From assembly GCF_900187455.1 (NCBI RefSeq), contig NZ_FYDX01000030.1, forward strand, positions 1-36,164: a stretch of 36,164 nucleotides of DNA, read 5' to 3'. This DNA is from Pseudomonas sp. Irchel 3E13. GTDB lineage: Bacteria > Pseudomonadota > Gammaproteobacteria > Pseudomonadales > Pseudomonadaceae. Positions 22,879 to 31,529 of this stretch are shown here, piece by piece. The position numbers and the translations under genes were made by a program. Every line of letters begins with the position of its first letter. Position 1 is the first letter of the stretch. Under the pieces are notes generated by a model. That model was not told where the DNA came from. It ran no database searches and worked only from the letters and a program-made list of their open reading frames with translations.

Positions 22879-24135
22879 ATGAAATCCAAGTGCTATTGCA
22901 CAGGGTGGCCCCTCGTGACCATCTTGGCGGCAAGCGTACTGGCCTTGCCGAGTCTCGCTGCTGCATTGACACTCGATGAAGCTTTGCAGCTGGCTGAAAA
23001 CAATGCGCCGTCGCTGACTGCACAAGATGCAAAAATTCGTGCTGCCAATAGTGCAGCCATCCCAGCCGGGGAACTACCCGATCCCAAGTTGCTGGTAGGT
23101 ATACAGAACTATCCCATTGGGGGGCCGGATCGCTGGAGCATCGATCAGGACTTCATGACCATGCAAATGGTCGGCGTGAGTCAGGAAATGCCGAACAGCG
23201 CCAAACGAAAAGCCCGGATCGAGGTTGCTGATGCAGCCATTGACCGCGCTGCCGCCGAGCGTCAGGTCGAACGTCTGAAGGTTCGTCAGGCCACGGCGCT
23301 GGCCTGGATCAGCAGCCATTCCGTTGAGCGTAAAGACGCGCTGTTCCAGGACTTCTATAGGGAAAACCGCCTGCTGGCCGATACTGTCCGCGCCCAAATT
23401 GCCGGTGGCCGCGCTCAACCTGCTGATGCCGTCACGCCCAGACAAGAGGCGGCACAATTGGAAGAGCAGCAAGACGATCTCATTCGTCAAAGAGCGCAAG
23501 CCCGAGCGGCCCTGAAGCGCTGGATTGGACCAGCCGCGAACGATAAACCTCTGGGCAGCTTGCCTGAATGGCCTGTAGAAGCCTCTGGTTACTCTCATAA
23601 GGTTCAACATCACCCAGAATTGGCTGCGTTTGCACCAATGACCCGCGAAGCGCAGGCCAGGGTCCGCGAGGCCGAAGCGGAAAAGCGGTCTGATTGGAGC
23701 TGGGAAGTCGATTACCAGCATCGCGGCCGAGAGTTCGGCGACATGGTCAGCGTGCAATTTTCATGGGATCTACCGCTGTTTCCTGACTCACGACAAAACC
23801 CCAAAATTGCAGCCAAGCACGCGGAACTCAACCAGCTTGAGGCTGAGCGTGAAGTCCTTTCACGCGAGCACACCCAGCAACTAGAAGATCAGGTGGCCGA
23901 CTATGAGCGCCTGAATCGCGCCGTCCATCGATCCCAGAGCAGTCTGCTCCCTTTGGCTAAAGAAAGGGTCGAGCTCACTATGGCTAGCTATCGCGCCGGC
24001 AAGGGCGATTTGAACTCCGTCGTGGCCGCTCGGCGCGAGCTTATCGAAGCCCGACTCAAGCAGATTGATGTTGAAGAGCAGCGTGCTCTCACCAGCGCTC
24101 GCCTGTATTTCGCCTATGGGGAGTCCGCTCAATGA
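22879..24135 (+). CDS. cusC: CusC outer-membrane efflux channel
   Basis: A TolC-family outer-membrane factor of 418 residues, the exit duct of the Cus copper/silver pump. I use ATG 22879 (GTG 22873 is also possible) behind CAGGAATCGTGACC. The signal peptide ends LAAA. The mature protein starts LTLDEALQLAENNAPSLTAQ, and the long helical repeats contain the two typical halves, ending with MASYRAGKGDLNSVVAARRE. There is no lipobox Cys, so it is probably not lipidated. The stop overlaps the cusB start by 4 bases. Confidence 0.92.
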   Translation: MKSKCYCTGWPLVTILAASVLALPSLAAALTLDEALQLAENNAPSLTAQDAKIRAANSAAIPAGELPDPKLLVGIQNYPIGGPDRWSIDQDFMTMQMVGVSQEMPNSAKRKARIEVADAAIDRAAAERQVERLKVRQATALAWISSHSVERKDALFQDFYRENRLLADTVRAQIAGGRAQPADAVTPRQEAAQLEEQQDDLIRQRAQARAALKRWIGPAANDKPLGSLPEWPVEASGYSHKVQHHPELAAFAPMTREAQARVREAEAEKRSDWSWEVDYQHRGREFGDMVSVQFSWDLPLFPDSRQNPKIAAKHAELNQLEAEREVLSREHTQQLEDQVADYERLNRAVHRSQSSLLPLAKERVELTMASYRAGKGDLNSVVAARRELIEARLKQIDVEEQRALTSARLYFAYGESAQ

Positions 24136-25616
24136 TCTCTCGAACATGGAAAGGGGTTTTTGTTGTCAGCATCTCAATTGCTTTGGGAGTCGCCGGTGGT
24201 TACTGGTTGGCCCAACCGAGGGTGAGCGCAGTACCGGATGCAGCATCGGAGCAGAAGCCGAAGCCATCAGTCGATCGCAAGGTTCTGTATTGGTACGACC
24301 CCATGTACCCACAACAGAAATTCGATAAGCCGGGTAAGTCGCCCTTCATGGACATGGAGATGGTCCCTCAGTACGCGGATAGCAAGGGGGACAGCGCCAC
24401 TGTTCGCATTGATCCAAGCCTGACCCAGAATCTTGGCGTGCGACTGGCGACTGTCAGTCGAGGTGTGTTTGATTCGAGTCTGGATGTTGTGGGTGTATTG
24501 ACCTTCAACGAGCGCGACGTTGCCGTCATCCAGGCCCGTACGGCGGGTTTCGTCGAGCGTGTGTATGCCCGTGCTCCTGGCGATGTGATCAAAGCCAACG
24601 CCGCCTTGGCGGATATTCTTGTCCCGGAGTGGTCTGCGGCTCAGGAGGAGTTTCTCGCACTCAAGCGTAGTGGCGATGCGGGCTTGCTGGCAGCGGCTCG
24701 CCAGCGTTTGCGGCTCACCGGGATGCCGGTGGCATCGATTGCTCAAGTAGAGCGCAGTGGCAACGTCCAACCAAACCTGACCCTCACCAGCCCCATCAGT
24801 GGGGTGTTGCAAGAACTCGATGTGCGCGAAGGTATGACAGTGGCTGCCGGCGAAACACTGGCACGCGTGAATGGTTTGAGTAACGTCTGGCTGGCTCTGG
24901 CGGTCCCGGAGACTGAATCGGGGTCGATTCAGCTGGGGCAAGTGGCTGAGGCGCGTTTGCCCGCGTTCCCAGGCGTCGTGATCAATGGCGTGGTAAGCGC
25001 GATTCTTCCAGAAACCAATCCCGATAGTCGCACCCTTCGCGTGCGCGTCGAATTGCCTAACCCAGAAGGCCGTCTCAGGCCGGGTATGACTGCAAGAGTG
25101 AGCCTCAATCGCTCAACGGAGCAAAGTGTGCTGTGGGTGCCGAGCGAGGCGGTCATTCGCACCGGTCGACGTGCCCTAGTGATGCTCGCTGAAGAAGCCG
25201 GTCGCTATCGTCCCGTGGAGGTGCAACTCGGGCAGGAAGGCGATGGCAAGACTGCCATATTGAAAGGGTTGGAAGAGGGCCAGAAAGTGGTTAGCTCTGG
25301 CCAGTTCCTGCTCGACTCGGAGGCCAGTCTTAAGGGCATCGTGGCCACATCAGAGGAACCTTCACCCACCAGTGCAGCTGCCGCGGGTTTGCATGAAGCG
25401 GATGGGCAAATCGTTGAGATCAACGATAAAGAAGTCACTCTCGCTCACGGCCCTTTCAAGACGCTGGGCATGCCTGGCATGACGATGACGTTCCCGCTCG
25501 CCAATCCCGCTCTGATGCAGGGCCTTAAAACGGGCGACAAGGTCCAGATAGGTGTGAATCAGACCGACGACGGATTGCGTGTTGAGCGTCTGGACAAATC
25601 AGGGGGTCAGCCATGA
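24132..25616 (+). CDS. cusB: CusB periplasmic adaptor with C-terminal CusF-like domain
   Basis: A 494-residue membrane-fusion protein joining CusA to CusC. The N terminus has one membrane helix, then a heavy-metal-binding motif (YWYDPMYPQQKF, PGKSPFMDMEMVPQY; about residues 53-83) with the Met residues that take Cu(I) in this family. Next are the hairpin, lipoyl and beta-barrel domains (RIDPSLTQNLGVRLATV, SPISGVLQELDVREGMTV, LRPGMTARVSL). Residues about 423-494 (DGQIVEINDKEVTLAHGP, GMPGMTMTFPL, LKTGDKVQIGV) are a full CusF-type copper chaperone domain with its Met-rich metal motif. In E. coli CusF is a separate protein. The start and stop overlap cusC and cusA by 4 bases each. Confidence 0.92.
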   Translation: MISRTWKGVFVVSISIALGVAGGYWLAQPRVSAVPDAASEQKPKPSVDRKVLYWYDPMYPQQKFDKPGKSPFMDMEMVPQYADSKGDSATVRIDPSLTQNLGVRLATVSRGVFDSSLDVVGVLTFNERDVAVIQARTAGFVERVYARAPGDVIKANAALADILVPEWSAAQEEFLALKRSGDAGLLAAARQRLRLTGMPVASIAQVERSGNVQPNLTLTSPISGVLQELDVREGMTVAAGETLARVNGLSNVWLALAVPETESGSIQLGQVAEARLPAFPGVVINGVVSAILPETNPDSRTLRVRVELPNPEGRLRPGMTARVSLNRSTEQSVLWVPSEAVIRTGRRALVMLAEEAGRYRPVEVQLGQEGDGKTAILKGLEEGQKVVSSGQFLLDSEASLKGIVATSEEPSPTSAAAAGLHEADGQIVEINDKEVTLAHGPFKTLGMPGMTMTFPLANPALMQGLKTGDKVQIGVNQTDDGLRVERLDKSGGQP

Positions 25617-28600
25617 TTGCTGCCCTTATTCGTTGGTCAGTAACCAACCGATTCCTGGTGCTACTGGCGACGCTGTTTATCACGGCCTTGGGCCTTTGGT
25701 CGGTGCAGAGCACGCCCATTGATGCGCTACCAGACTTGTCCGATGTGCAGGTGATCATCCGCACCCCTTATCCGGGACAAGCACCCCAGATTGTCGAGAA
25801 CCAGGTCACCTATCCGTTGGCCACCACCATGCTCTCAGTACCAGGTGCCAAGACGGTGCGTGGTTATTCCTTTTTCGGTGACAGCTTTGTCTATGTGCTT
25901 TTCGAAGACGGCACTGACTTGTACTGGGCTCGCTCGCGGGTGTTGGAGTATTTGAGCCAAGTACAAAGCCGCTTGCCGGCCAGCGCCAAGCCGGCGTTGG
26001 GGCCAGATGCGACTGGCGTAGGATGGATCTTCCAGTACGCGCTGGTGGATCGCACTGGCGGGCATGATCTGGCGCAGTTACGCGCACTTCAGGACTGGTT
26101 CCTCAAGTTTGAACTCAAGACCCTGCCCAATGTGGCGGAAGTGGCCACTGTGGGCGGCATGGTCAAGCAGTACCAGGTGCAGCTTGATCCGCTCAAACTG
26201 GCCAGCCTTGGTATTACGCAGGCCGAGGTGACCGAAGCGATCGGCAAGGCCAATCAGGAAACTGGTGGCGCGGTGCTGGAGATGGCAGAGACCGAGTTCA
26301 TTGTGCGGGCATCCGGCTACTTGAAAACGCTCAATGATTTTCGGGCGATCCCACTCAAGCTGGGATCGGGCGGTGTGCCGGTGAACTTGGGCGATGTCGC
26401 CACGATCCAGTTGGGGCCGGAGATGCGCCGTGGCATCACCGAACTCGACGGTGAAGGCGAGACGGTCGGCGGCGTGGTAATTCTACGCAGCGGCAAGAAC
26501 GCTCGCGAGACCATTGCGGCGGTCAAGACCAAACTCGACGAGTTGAAAAGCAGCCTTCCGGCCGGAGTGGAAATTGTCACCACCTACGACCGTGGGAAAC
26601 TGATTGACCGCGCTGTTGAAAACCTCAGCCACAAGCTCATCGAAGAGTTCATCGTTGTCGCATTGGTTTGCGGGATCTTTCTTTGGCACCTGCGCTCCTC
26701 CCTGGTGGCTATTATTTCCCTGCCGGTCGGTGTACTGATGGCCTTTATTGTCATGCGCTACCAAGGGCTCAACGCCAACATCATGTCCCTGGGTGGGATA
26801 GCCATCGCCATCGGCGCCATGGTCGATGCTGCTGTGGTGATGATCGAAAACGCACACACGAAAGTTGAGGCATGGCACGTGGCCAATCCAGGTGAGGAAC
26901 TGAATGGTGAACGTCATTGGCAGGTAATGACCGAAGCGGCGACTGAAGTTGGACCAGCCCTATTCTTCTGTTTGTTGATCATCACTCTTTCGTTCATTCC
27001 GGTGTTCACCCTGCAAGCGCAAGAGGGTCGGCTGTTCGGCCCGCTGGCTTTCACCAAGACCTACGCCATGGCTGCAGCAGCGGGATTGTCAGTGACCTTG
27101 GTGCCGGTTTTGATGGGCTACTGGATTCGGGGACGGATTCCTAATGAAAAAAACAACCCGCTGAGCCGCTGGCTCATCCGGATCTACCAGCCGGCTCTGG
27201 ATGCAGTGCTGCGGCGACCGAGGATCACGCTGCTGGTGGCGGCGTTGGTGTTTTTTAGTGCGCTATGGCCAATGTCGCGCTTGGGGGGCGAGTTTCTTCC
27301 GCCTTTGAATGAGGGCGACCTGCTCTATATGCCTTCGGCGCTGCCCGGATTGTCCGCACAGAAAGCGGCGCAACTGCTGCAACAGACCGACCGCCTGATC
27401 AAAACCGTGCCGGAGGTCGAACATGTCTTCGGTAAAGCGGGACGTGCCGAAACTGCCACCGACCCGGCGCCGCTGGAGATGTTCGAAACCACTATCCAGT
27501 TCAAGCCACAGGAGCAATGGCGCCCAGGCATGACTCAGGAAAAACTGGTGGAAGAGCTGGACCGAGTCGTGCGAGTTCCTGGGCTGACGAATATCTGGAT
27601 ACCACCGATTCGCAACCGAATAGACATGCTGGCTACGGGGATCAAAAGTCCTATTGGTGTAAAGATTGCCGGCACCAACCTGACGGAAATCGATTCCGCG
27701 ACTCAGGCGGTCGAGCGAGTGGCCAAGAGCGTACCCGGTGTCAGTTCGGCGCTGGCCGAGCGATTGACCGGTGGACGTTACATCGACGTGGATATCGACC
27801 GACAAGCCGCCGCCCGATACGGACTGAATATCGCCGATGTGCAGTCGATCGTGGCCGGCGCTATCGGCGGGGAAAATGTCGGTGAAACCATTGAAGGGCT
27901 TGCACGCTTCCCAATCAACGTCCGTTACCCTCGGGAGTGGCGGGATTCGCTTGGCGCTTTGGAGCAGTTGCCAATCTACACCCCGCTAGGCAGCCAGATC
28001 ACCCTTGGCACAGTGGCGAAGATCAAGGTCAACGACGGGCCGCCGATGCTCAAAAGTGAAAACGCACGGCCTTCAGGCTGGGTGTACGTCGACGTGCGTG
28101 GCCGGGACATTGCCTCGGTAGTCGCCGATCTACGTCGGCTCGTCAGCGAGCAGGTCAAGTTGCAGCCCGGCATGAGCCTGAGCTACTCAGGTCAGTTCGA
28201 GTTTCTTGAGAGGGCAAATGCACGACTAAAACTGGTGGTCCCCGCCACGCTGCTGATCATCTTCGTCCTGCTTTACCTGACATTTGCACGCTTTGATGAG
28301 GCTTTGCTGATTATGGCCACGCTGCCATTCGCTCTCACGGGCGGAGCATGGTTTCTCTATCTGTTGGGATTCAACCTGTCGGTTGCCACCGGGGTCGGCT
28401 TTATCGCCCTGGCTGGAGTTTCTGCCGAATTTGGCGTGATCATGCTGCTCTACCTGAAAAATGCCTGGGCCGAGCGTCAAGAGCTCGGTGACAACACAGA
28501 ACGCGGGTTGATGGCCGCGATTCGTGAAGGCGCTGTGCAGCGCGTTCGCCCCAAGGCCATGACCGTTGCGGTGGTTATCGCTGGTTTGTTACCAATACTT

Positions 28601-28756
28601 TTAGGAAGTGGTGCCGGCAGCGAGGTGATGAGCCGCATTGCCGCCCCGATGATTGGCGGTATGGTCACGGCGCCGTTGCTGTCGCTGTTCGTCATTCCGG
28701 CGGCCTATCACCTCATGCGCCGTCGACGCCTATCCGCTGAGCCTGGCAGGTACTAA
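25613..28756 (+). CDS. cusA: CusA heavy-metal RND efflux pump
   Basis: A 1047-residue HME-type RND pump, the energy-using inner-membrane part of CusCBA. It opens MIAALIRWSVTNRFLVLLAT and has the family motifs DALPDLSDVQVIIRTPYPGQ, GPDATGVGWIFQYAL, the membrane acidic pair in AIAIGAMVDAAVVMIENAH, and TNIWIPPIRNRIDMLATGI with the Met used for copper. Twelve membrane helices can be placed in the usual two blocks. The C terminus ends with a positively charged tail after VIPAAYHLMRRRR. It overlaps cusB by 4 bases and is followed by a weak terminator hairpin. Confidence 0.95.
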   Translation: MIAALIRWSVTNRFLVLLATLFITALGLWSVQSTPIDALPDLSDVQVIIRTPYPGQAPQIVENQVTYPLATTMLSVPGAKTVRGYSFFGDSFVYVLFEDGTDLYWARSRVLEYLSQVQSRLPASAKPALGPDATGVGWIFQYALVDRTGGHDLAQLRALQDWFLKFELKTLPNVAEVATVGGMVKQYQVQLDPLKLASLGITQAEVTEAIGKANQETGGAVLEMAETEFIVRASGYLKTLNDFRAIPLKLGSGGVPVNLGDVATIQLGPEMRRGITELDGEGETVGGVVILRSGKNARETIAAVKTKLDELKSSLPAGVEIVTTYDRGKLIDRAVENLSHKLIEEFIVVALVCGIFLWHLRSSLVAIISLPVGVLMAFIVMRYQGLNANIMSLGGIAIAIGAMVDAAVVMIENAHTKVEAWHVANPGEELNGERHWQVMTEAATEVGPALFFCLLIITLSFIPVFTLQAQEGRLFGPLAFTKTYAMAAAAGLSVTLVPVLMGYWIRGRIPNEKNNPLSRWLIRIYQPALDAVLRRPRITLLVAALVFFSALWPMSRLGGEFLPPLNEGDLLYMPSALPGLSAQKAAQLLQQTDRLIKTVPEVEHVFGKAGRAETATDPAPLEMFETTIQFKPQEQWRPGMTQEKLVEELDRVVRVPGLTNIWIPPIRNRIDMLATGIKSPIGVKIAGTNLTEIDSATQAVERVAKSVPGVSSALAERLTGGRYIDVDIDRQAAARYGLNIADVQSIVAGAIGGENVGETIEGLARFPINVRYPREWRDSLGALEQLPIYTPLGSQITLGTVAKIKVNDGPPMLKSENARPSGWVYVDVRGRDIASVVADLRRLVSEQVKLQPGMSLSYSGQFEFLERANARLKLVVPATLLIIFVLLYLTFARFDEALLIMATLPFALTGGAWFLYLLGFNLSVATGVGFIALAGVSAEFGVIMLLYLKNAWAERQELGDNTERGLMAAIREGAVQRVRPKAMTVAVVIAGLLPILLGSGAGSEVMSRIAAPMIGGMVTAPLLSLFVIPAAYHLMRRRRLSAEPGRY

Positions 28757-28778
28757 CGCGGAAAAAATGTGCAAAAGG

Positions 28779-28800
28779 GGCTGCGCTTGCAGCCTCGTTT
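28779..28800 (+). terminator. Weak rho-independent terminator after cusA
   Basis: GGCTGC (28779-28784) and GCAGCC (28789-28794) form a 6-base GC-rich stem with a GCTT loop, followed by TCGTTT. The T run is poor, so termination may be partial. It is 23 bases after the cusA stop. Confidence 0.45.
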
Positions 28801-28836
28801 GAGTTGCACATCTCGTTGTCATCAGTTCTACGCGCG

Positions 28837-28897
28837 GTATGTATCGAAATTAGCGAGTTTATGTACTTTGCATAAACTCGCTAATTTCGATACATAC
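28837..28897. repeat. Perfect 27-base inverted repeat, 7-base spacer
   Basis: The left arm (28837-28863) begins GTATGTATCGAAATTAGCGA and ends GTTTATG; the right arm (28871-28897) is its exact reverse complement. The spacer is TACTTTG. The pairing stops at both outer edges. The arms are AT-rich and no T run follows, so it does not look like a terminator. The arrangement, two arms around a 7-base centre at the boundary between copper and defence genes, would suit the crossover site of a tyrosine recombinase, but no recombinase gene is present in the window. Confidence 0.9.
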
Positions 28898-29025
28898 GCT
28901 GTGGTCAGTGCCACTCCCCACCAGCACTTGCTAGAAAAACGCCCGCTTCCATCACTGCGTTTCGATGAGCCAAAAAAAGCACCCTGCTCAAAGCCGACTC
29001 AGCATTCGTCACCCTGATATCTCTC

Positions 29026-29053
29026 TTGAAATTGAGGCAAATGACCTTAATAT
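29026..29053 (+). promoter_or_regulatory. Possible sigma-70 promoter of the CBASS operon
   Basis: TTGAAA (29026-29031) and TAATAT (29048-29053) have a 16-base spacing and good matches to the consensus. A start near 29060 would leave about a 50-base leader before the ATG at 29112, which has a G-rich ribosome site (GGGGGGTAGG). No regulator gene is seen nearby. Confidence 0.45.
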
Positions 29054-29111
29054 GATCTTATCTTGCCATCATCGTTTTCAATCATGGATGTTTCTCGGGG
29101 GGTAGGTCGGA

Positions 29112-30278
29112 ATGGCAGAACAAGAAGACGCAAAGCCTGCGAGTGGGCGCTTTAATACGAATGATGAGACGAAGCGGATCGTATGGACACAGACCGCTGG
29201 TCATTGTGAACTGTGCGGCACAGATCTAACGTTCGACTATCGTGCCGGCAAGCCAATGAAATGGGGCGAAGTGGCGCATATCCTACCCGCCAGTCCCAAA
29301 GGCCCTCGGGGACGCGCGGATCATGATGCTGAGGCGCACACAAACGATACCGCTAATCTGATGCTCCTGTGCCCAGGTTGTCATGACAAAATTGATCGTG
29401 ACGCAGATGGGTATCCTGAAAATGATTTGAGTGGTTTACACCAAGCGTACCTGGAACGCATCCGACTCGCCGCAACGACCCCCGATGGTGGTAGAGCCAT
29501 TCCTCTCATCGTCCAAAGTCAGCATTTTCAGACAATCAACGATATTCCCGTTCGCGATCTGTTGACTGCGATGTCCGCCGAGGGATTAACCGCCTTCGAT
29601 CAAGGCATCAAAATCACTTTCCCTGCGCCAGGACCACGCGGCCGCGACACTACCTATTGGCAGAACGTCAAAGACAGCATCCAGTATGAGCTGGAACAGC
29701 AACTCAAGCGTCGCGGCGGTACCTACGGCGACTCGCCCGCGCTGGCAGTAGTCGGCTTGGCCGACATCCCGGCTTTGATGATGCTGGGCCAGAGTATCGG
29801 CGACCGTTCCAAGCGCTTGATCTTCTCCTTTCACCGCGAACATCGTTTGCGCTGGCCCGATCAGTCCGCTGAGCCGCCCGTTTTTTTGTTTACACCTCCC
29901 CCCGAAGGCGACGGGCCACTGGCGCTGGTGCTTTCCATTTCTGCGCAAGTCCCAGTTCGCGACGTGACCGACGCTCTGCCGGGTGCACGTATTGCAGAGC
30001 TGTCGATCCCAGAACCAAGCTATGCGATGGTACAGAACCGTCGAGTGATTCATGCCTTTCGCGACGCACTTCAAATACGACTGAGTCAGCTTGAAGCTCT
30101 GACTCCTGAACCTATCCACGTCTTCGCCGCTATTCCTGCGGCATTGGCCATCGAGTTTGGCGCGTTGCTCACAACGCAGCATCAACATACGTACCTGATC
30201 TTCGATCGGGACAAAGAAAACCAGGATCGGTTTACGCAAACACTGCAATTGGGCTCGGTGGCCCAGGAGGCTAGGTAA
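29112..30278 (+). CDS. cap5: Cap5: HNH endonuclease fused to SAVED domain (CBASS effector)
   Basis: A 388-residue CBASS effector that degrades DNA when its SAVED domain binds the cyclic nucleotide made by the partner CD-NTase. Residues about 20-125 are an HNH nuclease: zinc Cys32/Cys35 (CELCG) and Cys87/Cys90 (CPGC), catalytic His56 in EVAHILPAS, Asn82 in ANLMLLC and His91. Residues about 170-388 are the SAVED domain (FLFTPPPEGDGPLALVLSIS, HVFAAIPAALAIEFGALL, YLIFDRDKEN). The protein has the size and order of the Pseudomonas Cap5 proteins that respond to cyclic dinucleotides. It is the first gene of the operon; the CD-NTase starts immediately after its stop. Confidence 0.92.
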   Translation: MAEQEDAKPASGRFNTNDETKRIVWTQTAGHCELCGTDLTFDYRAGKPMKWGEVAHILPASPKGPRGRADHDAEAHTNDTANLMLLCPGCHDKIDRDADGYPENDLSGLHQAYLERIRLAATTPDGGRAIPLIVQSQHFQTINDIPVRDLLTAMSAEGLTAFDQGIKITFPAPGPRGRDTTYWQNVKDSIQYELEQQLKRRGGTYGDSPALAVVGLADIPALMMLGQSIGDRSKRLIFSFHREHRLRWPDQSAEPPVFLFTPPPEGDGPLALVLSISAQVPVRDVTDALPGARIAELSIPEPSYAMVQNRRVIHAFRDALQIRLSQLEALTPEPIHVFAAIPAALAIEFGALLTTQHQHTYLIFDRDKENQDRFTQTLQLGSVAQEAR

Positions 30279-31529
30279 ATGCTATTGAGCAACGAACAGA
30301 CCAAGCGCAGCAGTTGGGAATATTTTCTGCTTCGCGCCGCGCGGGAAATCTCGCTGTCGGAAGCGCAGTACGAAAAAATAAATGACCGCTACTCCCAACT
30401 GGAAAAAATCCTCTCGGCTTCCGACAACCCGCTGCTCGCTGAGGCCCATATCTTCGTTCAAGGCTCGATGCGGCTGAAAACGACCATCAAGCCAATCCCC
30501 GGCGCGCCTGCGGATCTGGACACCATTGATGCGGACGCGATTATCTGGCTCCCTCACGCTCAAGGCGCTAGTGCGAAGGAAGTTCTAGAGGCGATTGAGC
30601 AGCGTTTTAGGGAAGGCTCCCGCGTTCAGGAAGAAGTTAAACAATTACGTCGGGGCATCCGCATCGTTTATGCCGACGAAAATCCAGGCTTCCACATCGA
30701 CGTCACGCCCGCCCGCGCGATCAACGGAAATGGCGAAGCCAACGGCGAGGGTAAGTTGGAGGTTCCGGATCGGGTCACAGGGTGGAAAGCAAGCAGCCCT
30801 ATCCCTTACTCGAATTGGTTACAGGTTGCTTCTGCCCAGGAAATCTCTCTAGAAAGCTTGGTAGTTGCCAAGAGCCAGCGGATGCTCGATGCCGCGACGC
30901 AAGATCCTTTGCCGCATTATCAGGATTACATCGATCAAGATCCCCTGCGTGCGACTATAAAGCTGCTCAAGCGGCATCGCGATGAATGGGCCATCAACAC
31001 AAGGAGCGCTGATACTCGCCCCATATCCGCTGTCATAACCACTTTGGCGACTCACGCATACCTGGATGTCGTGAAGGAATCGCAGTCGAAGCCTTTGGCG
31101 CCGCTCGATGCAATTTTGGAAATCGTTCGCAGAATGCCGCAGCACATCGCGCAAAGAGGTAGCGATTGCTTTGTCTGCAACCCAGCCGATAACGGCGAAA
31201 ACTTTGCAGAGAAGTGGAATCGACCGGGCGAGGGGCAAGGTTATCGCCAAGCATTTGCCAGGTGGCATGCGGACGCCAGTGCATCTGTGTCTTTGGGTTT
31301 GGAAAGTTTTGAATCCAACGATTCCTTTGCCGAGGCAGTGAAAAAGAATTTCGGTATTGCACCGGCGCTCATTACGGCAGTGAACAATGAGATCCCTGCG
31401 AATTGGACCATGCCCGGCCGACCGGATGGCACTACTCGAAACTCTGCTTCGATGGGTTCGCTGTTCGGAGGGGCCAGCGGTGGCGGAACCTCTCAGTCGA
31501 GCGTAAAGCCAGTTGGACGCCTTGGCTGA
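30279..31529 (+). CDS. CBASS CD-NTase (cGAS/DncV-like cyclic nucleotide synthase)
   Basis: A 416-residue nucleotidyltransferase that makes the second messenger after phage infection. The core motif is GSMRLKTTIKP (Gly62-Ser63) followed by DLDTIDADAIIW with Asp residues at 79, 81, 84 and 86, and a third catalytic Asp is likely Asp141 in FHIDVTPARA. A helical C-terminal domain follows (RATIKLLKRHRDEW). It ends in a flexible Gly/Ser-rich tail and a terminal Gly (GGASGGGTSQSS, KPVGRLG), the form needed for conjugation by Cap2. Pairing with Cap5 suggests the CdnG group making a 3',2'-cGAMP-type signal, but this subtype is inferred. It starts with ATG 30279, directly after the cap5 stop (AGGAGG in front), and its end overlaps cap2. 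Confidence 0.88.
   Translation: MLLSNEQTKRSSWEYFLLRAAREISLSEAQYEKINDRYSQLEKILSASDNPLLAEAHIFVQGSMRLKTTIKPIPGAPADLDTIDADAIIWLPHAQGASAKEVLEAIEQRFREGSRVQEEVKQLRRGIRIVYADENPGFHIDVTPARAINGNGEANGEGKLEVPDRVTGWKASSPIPYSNWLQVASAQEISLESLVVAKSQRMLDAATQDPLPHYQDYIDQDPLRATIKLLKRHRDEWAINTRSADTRPISAVITTLATHAYLDVVKESQSKPLAPLDAILEIVRRMPQHIAQRGSDCFVCNPADNGENFAEKWNRPGEGQGYRQAFARWHADASASVSLGLESFESNDSFAEAVKKNFGIAPALITAVNNEIPANWTMPGRPDGTTRNSASMGSLFGGASGGGTSQSSVKPVGRLG

Noticed and set aside
28779..28897. The long palindrome as a transcription terminator of cusCBA
   Set aside because: It is AT-rich with no T run. The short GC hairpin at 28779-28794 is the better candidate.
29586..30248. 220-codon frame on the - strand
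   Set aside because: It is antisense to the SAVED part of Cap5 and has no recognisable domain.
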